From positions 1,242,501-1,306,500 of the forward strand of contig NZ_KI912577.1 in assembly GCF_000519085.1 (NCBI RefSeq): a stretch of 64,000 nt of DNA. The letters run 5' to 3'. Each line of letters opens with the position of its first letter. Position 1 is the stretch's first letter. Shown in pieces: positions 7,512-18,100 of the stretch. The notes below the pieces were generated by a model that had not been told where the DNA came from, did not search any database, and saw only the letters and a program-made list of their open reading frames with translations. The DNA comes from Methylobacterium sp. 10 (lineage in GTDB: Bacteria > Pseudomonadota > Alphaproteobacteria > Rhizobiales > Beijerinckiaceae). Position numbers and translations under genes: made by a program.

Positions 7512-8708
7512 TCATTCCGCCGGGGCGAGGGGCCGGGATCGCTCCCATCGCGTGAGGCCGAAGAAGCCGACCGCCGAGGCGACGATGACGGCGCCGAACG
7601 CCGCCGCGATCCCGAGCACGAGGCCGAACCCGCCCCGCTCGTGCAGGATCGCGATCAGGGGCACCACGAACCCGCTCACCGTGAAGCCGAGGAAATAGCG
7701 CACGCTGTAGGCCCTCGCGCGGTAGAGGGGCGGCACGTAGCGGGCCACCATCGCGTCGTTGATCACCACCTGCCCGTAGAGCGCCGCCATGGCCAGGACG
7801 AGGCCGACGAGGAGCGGAACGCCCGTGCTCAGGGCCGCGATCCCAAGGCCGAGCGGCTGCAGCACGGACAGGCCGAGGAACAGCGCCGGCAGGCTGTAGC
7901 GGTCGATCAGGCGCCCCATCAGCAGCTGGGTCAGGGCTCCGAACACGAAGACCAGGGTGGCCACGGAGCCGATCAGCGCGAGGGGCAAACCGTCGCCGAT
8001 GCCCTCGTCCACCACCTTCGGCAGGGCGATGGTGGTGATGTTGAAGGTCATCCCACCGGCCACGATGGCGCAGGCGAAGACCGCGAGGAGAGGGATCGGC
8101 CGGGACACCGCGAGGACCGCCTTGCCCCCGGCCTTGCCCTGCGCGCCCTCGCCGTCGCCGGGGACCATCGCCACGAAGGCCGCCCCGCAGGCGAGGCAGA
8201 CCAGGCCCGGCACGACGAAGGCCGCCTGCCAGCCGAACCCCGTCGCCAGCAGCGCCGTGACGCCCGAGGCCGTGGCGGCGCCGAGATTGCCCCAGACGCC
8301 GTTGACGCCGAGGTCGCGCCCGAGGCGGCGCGCATGGGAGACCAGCATGGTCGAGCCCACCGGGTGATAGATCGCCGAAGCCAGCCCGAGCGCGCAGAGC
8401 CACAGGGCGAAGGCCCTTGGGCTCGCGGCACTCGCGACACCGAGGCACGACAGGCCGTAGCCGAAGAAGAACACCGCCAGGAGGTTGCGCCGTCCGAACC
8501 GGTCGGCGAGCCAGCCCATCGGCAGCGCGCAAAGGCCGAAGGCCACGAAGGCGCCGGTGGCGAGCGTGATCAGCTCACCGTAGCCGAGGCCGGTCCGCGC
8601 GGCGATGGCAATCACCGCCGTCGGGTAGATCAGCAGGACGAAGTGATCGAGGGCATGCGCCACGTTGACGAAGCGCAGGGTGCGGCGGGACAGGGTTTCG
8701 GCGTCCAT
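7512..8708 (-). CDS. Major facilitator superfamily transporter
   Basis: The 398-residue inner-membrane protein shows about twelve hydrophobic helices in two six-helix halves. The MFS loop motif between helices 2 and 3 appears as MGWLADRFGRRNL, with its counterpart MGRLIDRYSLPAL in the second half. YHPVGSTMLVSH in helix 4-5 resembles transporters related to FosR/Fsr (fosmidomycin resistance type), which have an HPxG motif at this place. The ATG at 8708 was preferred over an in-frame TTG two codons upstream. The substrate cannot be read from the sequence; drug or small-metabolite export is likely. Convergent or operon partners are not evident. Confidence 0.9.
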   Translation of the reverse strand: MDAETLSRRTLRFVNVAHALDHFVLLIYPTAVIAIAARTGLGYGELITLATGAFVAFGLCALPMGWLADRFGRRNLLAVFFFGYGLSCLGVASAASPRAFALWLCALGLASAIYHPVGSTMLVSHARRLGRDLGVNGVWGNLGAATASGVTALLATGFGWQAAFVVPGLVCLACGAAFVAMVPGDGEGAQGKAGGKAVLAVSRPIPLLAVFACAIVAGGMTFNITTIALPKVVDEGIGDGLPLALIGSVATLVFVFGALTQLLMGRLIDRYSLPALFLGLSVLQPLGLGIAALSTGVPLLVGLVLAMAALYGQVVINDAMVARYVPPLYRARAYSVRYFLGFTVSGFVVPLIAILHERGGFGLVLGIAAAFGAVIVASAVGFFGLTRWERSRPLAPAE

Positions 8709-8873
8709 CGACAAGGAATCTCCGCGGGCAGGCTCCCCTCTAACCCGACCCGCTCTGCGCCGTCCGGCCCAAAAGTGGACGCGACCCCGCGTCGGGCAAC
8801 ACCGCGCGGGCCCCGGCCCTCGCGGCCTCGGTCGGCGACCGCAGCATCCGGGCCCCGCGGTGCGGACCGCTCC

Positions 8874-9074
8874 TCACACGATGCCGCTGGCTTCGAACGG
8901 CCACGGCTTTCCGAGCCGTTCGGCGACCTTCGCGGGATCGTGGCCGACCTCCGCCACGGCGGCCTCCACCTCCTCGCTCGGGGTCTGGAAATAGCGAGCC
9001 CAATAGGCCTTGTCGCGGGGCTCCGTCAGCCTCACCGCGGCGGGCGCCTCGGGCGCGGACTTATCCATGCTCAT
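8874..9074 (-). CDS. DUF3606-type small protein
   Basis: The 66-residue protein contains the short DUF3606 pattern: DKAYWARYFQTPSEE followed by VEAAVAEVGHDPAKVAERLG. This is a small two-helix domain common in alphaproteobacteria, often next to stress genes; its function is unknown. The start codon overlaps the TGA of the preceding small gene by one base (ATGA), so the two are almost certainly co-translated. An ATG two codons later is an alternative start. Confidence 0.85.
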   Translation of the reverse strand: MSMDKSAPEAPAAVRLTEPRDKAYWARYFQTPSEEVEAAVAEVGHDPAKVAERLGKPWPFEASGIV

Positions 9075-9274
9075 CAGGCGTTCTCCTCGGCTTCGGTGCC
9101 GGGGCGGTCGCTCGGCTCGTCCGGCGTTTCCTGGACAGTGCCGGTGACGGTATCCTTTGGGCCGGTCGCAGCGCTTTTCTGCTCCGGCGTCCCATCACGC
9201 GATCGGTCGTAGGTGGAGGAGGCCAGATCCTCGTTCACCCTGGTCGGTTCGGGCGGTTTCGTCGTCTCGGACAT
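9074..9274 (-). CDS. Small hydrophilic hypothetical protein upstream of DUF3606
   Basis: The 66-residue product is rich in Thr, Pro, Glu, Asp and Ser with almost no hydrophobic core, so it is probably intrinsically disordered. The ATG at 9274 has GGGAG six bases upstream. Its stop overlaps the start of the DUF3606 gene. I recognise no family; the coupled small pair may be stress related. Confidence 0.65.
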   Translation of the reverse strand: MSETTKPPEPTRVNEDLASSTYDRSRDGTPEQKSAATGPKDTVTGTVQETPDEPSDRPGTEAEENA

Positions 9275-9333
9275 GCGTCGCTCCCTGATCTGGCGGGGCA
9301 ACGCATGAAGCGCGATGTGGGTTCGGGCCGGCC

Positions 9334-10191
9334 TCAGTCGAGGTAGCTCAGGGCCATGCCCGTCCGGGGATGGGGGAAGACTCCCATGCGCACCCCGTAG
9401 ATCGCCTCCAGCCCCTCCGGCGTGACGATCTCGGTTGGCGTGCCGCGCGCGATGAGGCGTCCGCCATGGAGCGCGATGAGGTCGTCGCAGATGCGGGCCG
9501 CCATGTTCACGTCGTGCAGGACGACGACGACGGTGAGGCCGCGCTCCCGCGACAGCCGGCGCACGAGGGAGAGCACCTCGATCTGGTGGGCGACGTCGAG
9601 GGCGGCGATGGGCTCGTCGAGGAGGAGGCAGCCGGCATTTTGGGCCACCAGCATGGCGAGCCAGACGCGCTGGCGCTCGCCGCCGGAGAGGCTGTCCACC
9701 ATGCGCTCGGCGAAGGGGGTCACCGTGGTGAGCCGCATCGCCTCGGCAACGGCCTCGCGGTCGGCCGGGCCCATCCGGCCCAGCGCGCCGTGCCAGGGAT
9801 AGCGGCCCATGGCGACGAGCTCCCTGACCAGCATGCCCGGTGCCTGCGGCGTCGTCTGCGGTAGGTAGGCGACCTCGCGGGCGAAGGCGCGGTCCCCGAG
9901 CTGTTCGATCGGGGCGCCTTTGAACAGGGCACGCCCGGCGCTCGGGGCCTGCTGGCGGCCGAGCAGCTTGATCAGCGTCGACTTGCCGGACCCGTTATGG
10001 CCGATGAGGCCGATGACCCGGCCGGCGGGGATGGTCAGGGTCAGCGGCTGCAGCAGTACGCGCCCGGGAACCGAGAACGTGACGCGGTCGAGGCTGTAGA
10101 CCGCATCGTCTGGACCTGACTCCCAACGAGGTTCCGCATCGGCTCGGCTCAAGCACATCGTTCGCCCGTTCGACCCTGCAACACCCGCCAT
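9334..10191 (-). CDS. Ferric-siderophore ABC transporter ATPase (FhuC/FecE-like)
   Basis: This cytoplasmic ATPase powers ferric-siderophore uptake. It has Walker A GHNGSGKST near residue 66, a Q-loop YLPQTTP, signature LSGGERQR near 170, Walker B LLLDEPIAALD and an H-loop VVLHDVN. The strand LYGVRMG-like (EAIYGVRMGVF) near the C-terminus is typical of FhuC-type ATPases. At 285 residues it has an N-terminal extension of about 30 residues, so the ATG at 10158 may be the true start. It is 34 bases downstream of the ornithine monooxygenase gene in the same direction. The matching binding protein and fused permease are at 30177-33084, on the far side of the NRPS genes. Confidence 0.92.
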   Translation of the reverse strand: MAGVAGSNGRTMCLSRADAEPRWESGPDDAVYSLDRVTFSVPGRVLLQPLTLTIPAGRVIGLIGHNGSGKSTLIKLLGRQQAPSAGRALFKGAPIEQLGDRAFAREVAYLPQTTPQAPGMLVRELVAMGRYPWHGALGRMGPADREAVAEAMRLTTVTPFAERMVDSLSGGERQRVWLAMLVAQNAGCLLLDEPIAALDVAHQIEVLSLVRRLSRERGLTVVVVLHDVNMAARICDDLIALHGGRLIARGTPTEIVTPEGLEAIYGVRMGVFPHPRTGMALSYLD

Positions 10192-10225
10192 GCTCCTTTC
10201 CCGAGCTCATCGACCGAGGGCCGGC

Positions 10226-11608
10226 TCAGGCCCGCGCCGCCACCCTCTGCCGGTCGGCGAGGAGCGATTGCGCGATCTCATGCCCCCGCATGACCAGGAT
10301 GGACAAGAGGGTATCGCTCAGGCCGTGGGTCGGCTCGCTGAAGCCCTGGAGGTAGATGCCGGGCTCGAAACCGGGGCGGGTGGCGAGACGGTAGTCGCGC
10401 CCGATGGTGCCGTCGGTGAGATGCGGGGCGAGCGACGGCATGATGGTCTCCAGGCGGTCGCGGCGATAGCCCGTGGCCAGGATCACGGCGTCGTAGGGTT
10501 CCTGCGCGATGAGCCCGGTTGCGGCGTCCAGGGTTTCGAGGACGATCTCGCCGGCCTGCTCCACGGCTCCGACCACGGTGGTCCTCGGCCGCAAGGCGTG
10601 GCGATGCTTCCCGCTGACCTTCTGCTGATAGAGGATGTCGAAGATGCGGGTCAGAAGGTCGGTGTCGATTACCGAGTAGTTGGTGCCGCGGAACTCGTCG
10701 ATGATGGCCCGGCGCTGGGTCTCGGGCTGGCCGTAGACGAAGTCGGTGAAGTCCGGGTTGAAGATCTCGTTGACGAAGGGGCTGTCATCGGCGGGCTTCA
10801 AGGCCTGCCCGCGGAAGATCATGGAGATGTCCGCGTTGGGAATGCGGCTCTGCAGGTCGAGGAACAGCTCGGCCGCGGTCTGGCCCGCGCCGATGACGGC
10901 GATGCGCGGGTGGCGCGTGGGGCCGTCCGGCAGGGGAACGCCGTCGATCCGGGACAGGTAGCGCGAGGAATGGAAGATCCGGGCGCTGCCATGCAACTCC
11001 TCGAAGACCGGCAGGATGCGCGGCTCGCCGCCCGTGGCCAGGATGACGGCGCGGGTGCGCCGTCTCTGCTCGCGGCCATCGGCCTTGCGCGAATGGACGA
11101 GCAGGTGGCGGATCGTGTCGCCGCGCCCCTCCGGCTCGACGGCCAGCACGGTATCGCCGTAGTCGCAGCGATCGGCGAAATGCCCGGCGACCCAGCGCAG
11201 ATAGGCGTTGAACTCGATCCGGCTCGGAAAGAACGACTTGCGGTTGATGTAGTCGATCAGCCGGCCATGGACATGGAGGTAGTTGACGAAGGTGTAGGGG
11301 CTCGTCGGGTCGCGCAGGGTGACGAGATCCTTCAGGAAGGAGATCTGCATCCCGCTGTCGGGCAAGAGCATCCCGCCGTGCCAGACGAACTCGTCCTGGC
11401 GCTCGAGGAAGCGTACCCGTGGCTGTCGGCCCCGCCGCCGTCCCGCCTCGTCGAGGGCGATGGCCAGCGACAGGTTCGACGGGCCGAAACCGATGCCGAG
11501 CGCATCGTAGGCCGGCGCGTCGCCATCGTCCCCGCGCCTCACGCCTTCGTCCCGGAAGACCCCGCGCAGGGGGAAGGACGTATCCGAGTGGTCGTAGGAT
11601 TCCGTCAT
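10226..11608 (-). CDS. L-ornithine N5-monooxygenase (PvdA/SidA family; lysine N6 variant less likely)
   Basis: This flavoenzyme hydroxylates the side-chain amine of ornithine with NADPH and O2, the first step to hydroxamate iron ligands. The 460-residue protein has an FAD site GIGFGPSNLSLA near residue 38, the substrate region KDLVTLRDPTSPYTFVNYL, the conserved FINR-like DYINRKSFFPSRIEF, an NADPH site VIGAGQTAAE near 240 and a C-terminal ATGYRRD motif. The ILYQQKV and SDTLLSILVMR segments also fit the family. GGAGG precedes the ATG at 11608; the frame continues upstream without support. It is divergent from the MbtH-NRPS operon and followed by the siderophore ATPase. Ornithine rather than lysine is inferred from overall resemblance to PvdA. 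Confidence 0.93.
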   Translation of the reverse strand: MTESYDHSDTSFPLRGVFRDEGVRRGDDGDAPAYDALGIGFGPSNLSLAIALDEAGRRRGRQPRVRFLERQDEFVWHGGMLLPDSGMQISFLKDLVTLRDPTSPYTFVNYLHVHGRLIDYINRKSFFPSRIEFNAYLRWVAGHFADRCDYGDTVLAVEPEGRGDTIRHLLVHSRKADGREQRRRTRAVILATGGEPRILPVFEELHGSARIFHSSRYLSRIDGVPLPDGPTRHPRIAVIGAGQTAAELFLDLQSRIPNADISMIFRGQALKPADDSPFVNEIFNPDFTDFVYGQPETQRRAIIDEFRGTNYSVIDTDLLTRIFDILYQQKVSGKHRHALRPRTTVVGAVEQAGEIVLETLDAATGLIAQEPYDAVILATGYRRDRLETIMPSLAPHLTDGTIGRDYRLATRPGFEPGIYLQGFSEPTHGLSDTLLSILVMRGHEIAQSLLADRQRVAARA

Positions 11609-11802
11609 CACCGAACCTCCATTCCTGCGCCGAGCGACACGGATCACCGCGGCGATCCGCCGGCGGTCGTCAGGCAAAGGGACGTTCGGGCAGGGGAGGG
11701 ATTTAGGAGCCGGCCGGAAAAATTGTGCGCCGCCGCTTAAATTTCGGCGATCCGCCACCGTCTCTGGCTGGGAGACCGACCCCTTTCGCGGAGCGCGACG
11801 CC
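11609..11802. promoter_or_regulatory. Divergent promoter region between the monooxygenase and the MbtH-NRPS operon
   Basis: This 194-base space separates oppositely oriented siderophore genes and must hold both promoters. An AT-richer patch (AAAAATTGTGC and CTTAAATTTCGGC, about 11717-11748) is the best candidate core. I could not assign a Fur, RirA or Irr site with confidence. Iron control is expected from gene content only. Confidence 0.45.
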
Positions 11803-12018
11803 ATGGCCATCGACGACAGCGAAGCGACGTTCCTCGTCGTGATCAACCGGGAAGAACAGTACTCCGTCTGGCCCGCCCATCGTCCGGTGCCGGCCGGATG
11901 GAGCGCCGCCGGCTTCTCCGGGCTCCGCGCCGCGTGCCTCGAGCACATCGACACGGTCTGGACCGACATGCGGCCCCTGAGCCTGCGCCGCGCCCTTGCC
12001 AGCGACGCCCGCGCCTGA
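11803..12018 (+). CDS. MbtH-like protein
   Basis: The 71-residue chaperone binds and activates NRPS adenylation domains in the cytoplasm. The family signature is clear: FLVVINREEQYSVWP, then PAGW near residue 32 and a C-terminal helix with CLEHIDTVWTDMRPLSLR. The third conserved tryptophan is in TVWTDMRP. The ATG at 11803 matches the normal family start; the frame is open to 11725 upstream but that part is not MbtH-like. It is the first gene of the NRPS operon and ends about 100 bases before the first NRPS. Confidence 0.96.
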   Translation: MAIDDSEATFLVVINREEQYSVWPAHRPVPAGWSAAGFSGLRAACLEHIDTVWTDMRPLSLRRALASDARA

Positions 12019-12033
12019 ACCCCGGCGCCCCGC

Positions 12034-12111
12034 TTCGATGACATCCCAGTTCGATGACATCCCAGTTCAATGACTTGCCAGTTCCAGACTTGCCAGTTCC
12101 AGACTTGCCAG
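12034..12111 (+). repeat. Five tandem 15-16 base units in the NRPS leader
   Basis: The units are TTCGATGACATCCCAG twice (12034-12049, 12050-12065), TTCAATGACTTGCCAG (12066-12081) and TTCCAGACTTGCCAG twice (12082-12096, 12097-12111). They end eight bases before the chosen NRPS start. Three units contain an ATG, at 12038, 12054 and 12070, of which only 12054 is in frame with the NRPS. Copy-number change by slippage would alter spacing or upstream start usage. Confidence 0.9.
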
Positions 12112-12119
12112 GACACATG

Positions 12120-15100
12120 ATGACCGACGGTTTCCCGCGCGCGTCGCTGACGGTCCCGCCCGCCACGGACTTCGTCAGTCATCTGCGCTGGCTGGCCGAG
12201 ACCCATGGGGAGGTCTCCGCCCTTCATTTCCTCGACGACCCGCAGCGGGGCGAGGTCACGGTCACCTACGCGGACCTCCACCGTCGGGCGGGGACCATCG
12301 CCGCGCGGCTTCGGCAATCGGCGAAGCCCGGCGACCGGGTCTGCCTCCTGCTCGATACCGGGCTCGACTACGTCGCGGGCTTCTTCGGCTGCCTCCAGGC
12401 CGGCCTCATCGCCGTCCCGGTCTTTCCGCCGGAGCCGCGCCGGGCGCAGCATCAGGCGCGCATCGCCGCCATCATCGGTGACGCCGAACCGGCGTTGATC
12501 CTCGTCCATCGCGACGACGCGGACTCCGTTCACGCCATGCTCGCCACGGCGGGATACCGCAGCGCGGTTCTACCGGTGGAGGACATCTCTGCGGACGATC
12601 TCGGCGACGCGCACACCGCCGACAGGCTCGAGGCGGCGCCGTCGCCGGACGAGGTGGCCTTCCTGCAATACACGTCGGGCTCCACGGCCGTGCCGAAGGG
12701 TGTGATCGTCAGCCATGCCAACCTCGTGGCCAACGAGCGGCTGATCCGGGTCGGGTTCGATTTCCGCCCCGACGACGTCATGGTGAGCTGGCTTCCGCTC
12801 TATCATGACATGGGCCTGATCGGCGGCATGCTCCAGCCGATCTATGCGGGCATCCTGGGCGTCCTCATGTCGCCCAAGCATTTCCTCGGCCGCCCGGCGC
12901 GTTGGCTGGAAGCCATCCACCGACATCGCGGGACGGTGAGCGGAGGCCCCGATTTCGCGTTCCGTCTGTGCCAGGACAGGGTCGATGACGAGACCGTCGC
13001 CCGGCTCGACCTGTCCAGCTGGCAGATCGCCTTCTCGGGCTCGGAGATGGTCCGGGCCTCGACCATGGCCGATTTCGCCGAGCGCTTCGCTCCCGCCGGG
13101 TTCGACGCCCGCGCGCTGAGGCCGTCCTACGGTCTGGCCGAGGCGACGCTCTTCCTCTCCGCTGGCACGCGCGGCGAGGGCATGCGGTCCCTCGACCTCG
13201 ATCCTGCCCTCCTCGCGGAAGGCCGCGCCGTCACTGCGGCTGACGGCACCCGGCTGGTGGATTGCGGCTTCGAGCAGCCCGGGCATCCGATCCACATCGC
13301 CGGTTCCGATGGGGGATCGCTACCGGACGGGACCATCGGCGAGGTCATCGTCTCCGGTCCGAGCCTCGCCCAGGGCTATTGGCGCAACCCCGAAGCGACG
13401 GCGGCCGCTTTCATCGAACGGCACGGCGTCCGTTGCCTGAGGACGGGCGATCTCGGCTTCCTGCATCAGGGCCGGCTCTTCCTCGTCGGGCGCGAGAAGG
13501 ACCTCATCATCCTGCGTGGCCAGAACATCTATCCGCAGGACGTGGAGCGGGTGGTGGAGCAGGGCGTCGACATCCTGCGCCGGGGCCGTATCGCCGCCTT
13601 CTCCGTCGAGCGCGACGGGCGCGAGGGCATCGGCGTGGCGGTGGAGGTGTCGCGCACCGTCCAGAAGCTCGCCGCGCCCGAGGCGATCGCCTCGCTGGTA
13701 TCGGAGGCCGTCGCCGACGCCTTTCTCGAGACCGCGCGCGTCGTGGTCCTGCTCAATCCCGGCGGCCTGCCGCGCACATCCAGCGGGAAGATCCAGCGCG
13801 GCGCCACGCGACGCGGATGGGAGACAGGCTCCCTCGACGCCTACGCGGTGGTGGAGGACGGCCGGCGCATCGATGGGGATAGCGCGCAGAGATGCGGTGA
13901 GGCCATGGCTCTGACTGGGCTGGACGCGCGCCTCGCCGCGATCTGGTCCGTCATCCTCGACCGGCGCGACCTGACCCGTGACAGTCATTTCTTCGCCCTC
14001 GGTGGCAATTCCATCGCGGCCATCGGGATGCTCACCGAGCTTCGCGCGGCCATCGGTGTCGCGATCCCGCCGCAGACACTGTTCACGCATCCCCGGCTCG
14101 GGGCTTTCGCCGATGCGGTCGGGGCGGAGATCGCGGCCGGTACGACGGCTCTCGTGATCGCTCCGGCCTCCCGTGACGGAGCGCTTCCCCTGTCGCCGGC
14201 GCAGGAGCGGCTCTGGTTCGAGGCGGAATTCGGCGATGACGAGCGCCACCATATCGCCGGTGGAATTCACCTCCACGGCGCCCTCGATCGGAGGGCCCTG
14301 GACCGCAGCCTCGCCGCCCTCGTCGCACGGCACGAAGCCTTCCGCACACGTCTGCACCGCCGGCCCGACGGCCGGGCCGAGCAGGTGATCGTGGCCGGCT
14401 GCGACGTCGCGTTGCCCGAGATCGATCTCACCGGGTTCACCACCCAGGAACGCGAGGAGCGGTTCGCCGTTGTCTGCCGCGAGACGGCGGAGCGCCCGTT
14501 CACCCTCGCCGGCGGCCCCCTCGCGCGCTTTACCCTGGTCCGCCTCGGCGGAGCCCATCACGTCCTCCTGGTGACTCTGCACCACATCGTGTCCGACGGC
14601 TGGTCCATGGGCGTGATCCTGCGGGAATGGCCGGCGCTCTACCGGGCGGAGGCGGAGGGCCTGCCAACCAGTCTGCCCCTCCTCGCGATCCAGCCGGTCG
14701 ATATCGCCGCCTGGCAGGCGAGCCAAACCCGTGCCGATACCATGGAGGCCGACCTCGCCTGGTGGCGCGAACGCCTTTGTGAACCCGAGCCCGATCTGTC
14801 CCTCACCGATCGCCGGAGACAGGTCGGAGTACCCGACCGCGTCCTCCGGCACGGTTTCATGATCGGCGAGGGGGTGAGCCGTCGGATCGCGGCCCTGGCG
14901 GGGGAGACGGGCACGTCGCCCTTCACGGTCCTGCTCGGCGCCTTCGCCCTCTTCCTGCATCGTTATGGCGACACCCGGAGCCCGCGCATCGCCATGCCCG
15001 TGGCGGGTCGCCACCTGCCGGGCGTCGAACACCTCGTCGGCGTATTCGCGAACACGCTGGTGCTGCCGGTATCGATCGACCCGGCGTCGCCGGGACGCGA

Positions 15101-18100
15101 CGTGGTTAGCCAGCTATGGATGTCGCTGACCGACGCCCTTGCCCATCAGGATCTGCCCTTCGAGCGACTGGTGGAGGCGCTGCAGCCGGAACGCATTCCC
15201 GGCCGTGCCCCCTTGGCCCGCGTGATGATCAGCCAGCAGCCGGCGACCTTGGGCGATCTCGGCACGGTCGCCGGCCTGAAGCTCGAAGCATTCGGGCGGG
15301 ATACCGGCACTCCCGCCTACGACCTCGTCCTGGAAGTGACGGAGAAGGACGGCGGCCTGTCTGCGACCTTCGCCTATTCCGAGGCCCTTTTCGACACTGC
15401 CACCATCGCCCGGTTCGAGGAGGGCTACCTCGCCCTGCTCGGCGGCCTGACCGGCACCCCGGCCCAGCGCGTCGATGCCCTTCCGCTGGTCCCGGCCTCC
15501 TCCCTCGCGGCTCTGTCCTCTCCCTACGCGGACGGGATGCCGCTGTCGGAAGCACTGGTGCCGGCGCTGATCGGCGAGGCAGCGCAGGCCGATCCCGACG
15601 CGCCGGCGGTGATCTGCGGGCCGCGCACCACCACGTTCGGCGAGCTCGACCGGGCCGCCAACCGCCTCGCCCACCGGCTGATCCGCGAAGGCATCGGTCC
15701 CGAGGCGGTGGTCGCCGTGGCCCTGCCGCGCGGGCCGGACCAGATCGCCGCCTTCCTCGCCATCCTGCGGGCCGGGGGCGCGTTCCTGCCCCTCGATCCG
15801 GCGCAGCCGAGGGCGCGTCTGGCCGCCCTCCTGCGCGATGCCGGCGCCCGCCTGCTGCTGGTGCAGGGCACGGCCCTCGACGGGCTGGCGCGGGAGGCCG
15901 GGATGGGAGAGGCCGGGATGGGGGAGGGCGCGACGCTGGACCCCTCCGCCCTCGACCTCTCATCCGAGCCGGAGACCGCGCCGTCCCGCCTGCCCCATCC
16001 GGAGCAGCTCGCCTACGTGATCTACACCTCGGGCTCCACCGGGACACCCAAGGGCGTCGCCGTGGCGCACGGACCGCTGGCCCGGCATGTCCGCGCCACG
16101 GGGGCCGTCTACGGCACGAGCCGGGAGACCCGCGAACTCCACGTCCTGTCGATGAGCTTCGACGGGGCGCAGGAGCGCTGGATGGTGCCGCTGGCCTTCG
16201 GCGGCTGCGTCGTGCTCAAGCCCGACGGGCTGTGGACCCCGCGCGAGGCGCTGGACGCCATGGAGCGTCATCGCGTGACCCATGCGGGGTTCCCCACCGC
16301 CTACATGCACCAGCTGGCGCTCGAGGCGGCCAGCGGCCCGCGCCCGAGCCGGCGCTCCTATGCCTTCGGCGGCGAGGCCCTGTCGCGGGAGAGCTTCGGG
16401 CTGATCGGCCGGGCGCTCGACCCGACGCTGCTGATCAACGGCTACGGCCCCACCGAGACGGTGATCTCGCCCCTGGTGTGGCGGGCCCGGGCCGGGGACG
16501 CGGTGGAGGGGGCCTACGCGCCCATCGGCCGGGCGGTGGGGGACCGGCGGGCCTACATCCTCGACGCGGCGTTGCAGCCGGTGCCGGTGGGGGTGACCGG
16601 GGAGCTGCATCTGGGGGGCGACGGTCTGGCGCGGGGCTATCTCGGCCGGGCCGGGCAGACGGCGGACCGGTTCATCCCCGACCCGTTCCCGGATCTGTCG
16701 GGGCGGGTCGGCGGCCGGCTCTACCGCACCGGGGATCTGGCGCGTTGGCGGGCGGACGGGACGGTGGAGTATCTCGGCCGGGCGGACGCGCAGGTGAAGC
16801 TGCGGGGGTTCCGGATCGAGCTCGGCGAGGTGGAGGCGGCGCTTCTGGCGCAGGAGACCGTGGCGGGCGCGGCGGCGGCTTTGCGGCAGGGTCCGGCGGG
16901 TCCGCTGCTGGTGGCCTATGCGGTGGCGGCGGCCGGGGCGGTCCTCGACGCGAGCGCGCTCCGGGCGGACCTCGCCCGGCGGTTGCCGGACTACATGGTG
17001 CCGAGCCGGATCGTGGCGTTGGAGCGGTTGCCGCTGACGCCCAACGGCAAGCTCGACCGTGCGGCGCTGCCGGAGCCCGAGCCGCTGGCGGAGACCGCGT
17101 GTGGAGCCTCGCGCCCGCTCACCCCAACCGAGACGGTGGTGGCCGACATCTGGGCCAGCGCGCTCGGCCTCCCCGCCATCCCCCCGGACCAGAACTTCTT
17201 CGAGGCCGGCGGCGATTCCATCCTCAGCCTGCAGATCGTCGCTCGCCTGCGCGAGGCGGGCTTTGCCGCAACGCCGCGCCAGATCTTCGAGCATCAGACC
17301 GTCGCCGCCCTGGCCCGCGTCATCGCCCGGCCCGATGGGGCGGAGGCGACGGTATCCGTGCCGGAAGGCCCGGCGCCGCTGACGCCCATCCAGCACTGGT
17401 TCTTCGAACAGCCGATGGCCCGGCGGGACCATTGGAACCAGTCCCTCGAACTCGATGCCCGCGTGAGGCTCGACGCCGATCGCCTCGGCGACGCGCTGGC
17501 CGCCCTGGTGGCCCATCACGAAGCGTTGCGCTACGCCTTCGGCCACGATGCGACCGGAGCCTGGATCCAGGAGCCGGTAGCACCCGCGATGCTCGCCGAG
17601 CCCCTGTCCATCGTCGATGTGGAGAGCGACGACGAGGCGCGGACCTGTTTCCTCGCCGCCGAGCGCAGCCTCAACCTCGCCGATGGCCGCGTCTTCGCCG
17701 CCATCCTGGCGAACTTTTCCGACGGGCGTCAGCGCCTGCTTCTCACGGCCCATCACCTCGTTGTGGATGCCGTGTCGTGGCGCATCCTCGTCTCCGATCT
17801 CGACCTGCTCTATCGGGGAGACGCATCGGCGCCTGCCGCCGCGACCCCCTTCCGGGCCTGGGCGCATCGTCTGCAAGATCACGCGGCGGAGATCGCAGGC
17901 CGGAGCGAGGCTTGGGTGCCCGCGCCTTCGGCCGGCCGCCTTCCCGTCGACCGACCCGAAGGCGCACGGGACCAGCATCACGCCGCGACGAGGACCCTCG
18001 TCCTCGATCCATCCCTCATATCGGGGCTCGACCGCCTGCGCGCGGTCTACGGGATGCGGCTCGACGAGGTGCTCCTCGCCGGCCTTTCCCGCGCCATCGC

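Noticed and set aside
7957..9212. Plus-strand open frames opposite the MFS gene
   Set aside because: They are hydrophilic, repetitive antisense shadows, whereas the minus strand encodes twelve clear membrane helices.
12054..12119. In-frame upstream extension of NRPS 1 (DLPVPDLPVPDLPG)
   Set aside because: It is encoded by the tandem repeat and lacks a ribosome site at ATG 12054, whereas AGGA precedes 12120; kept only as an alternative.
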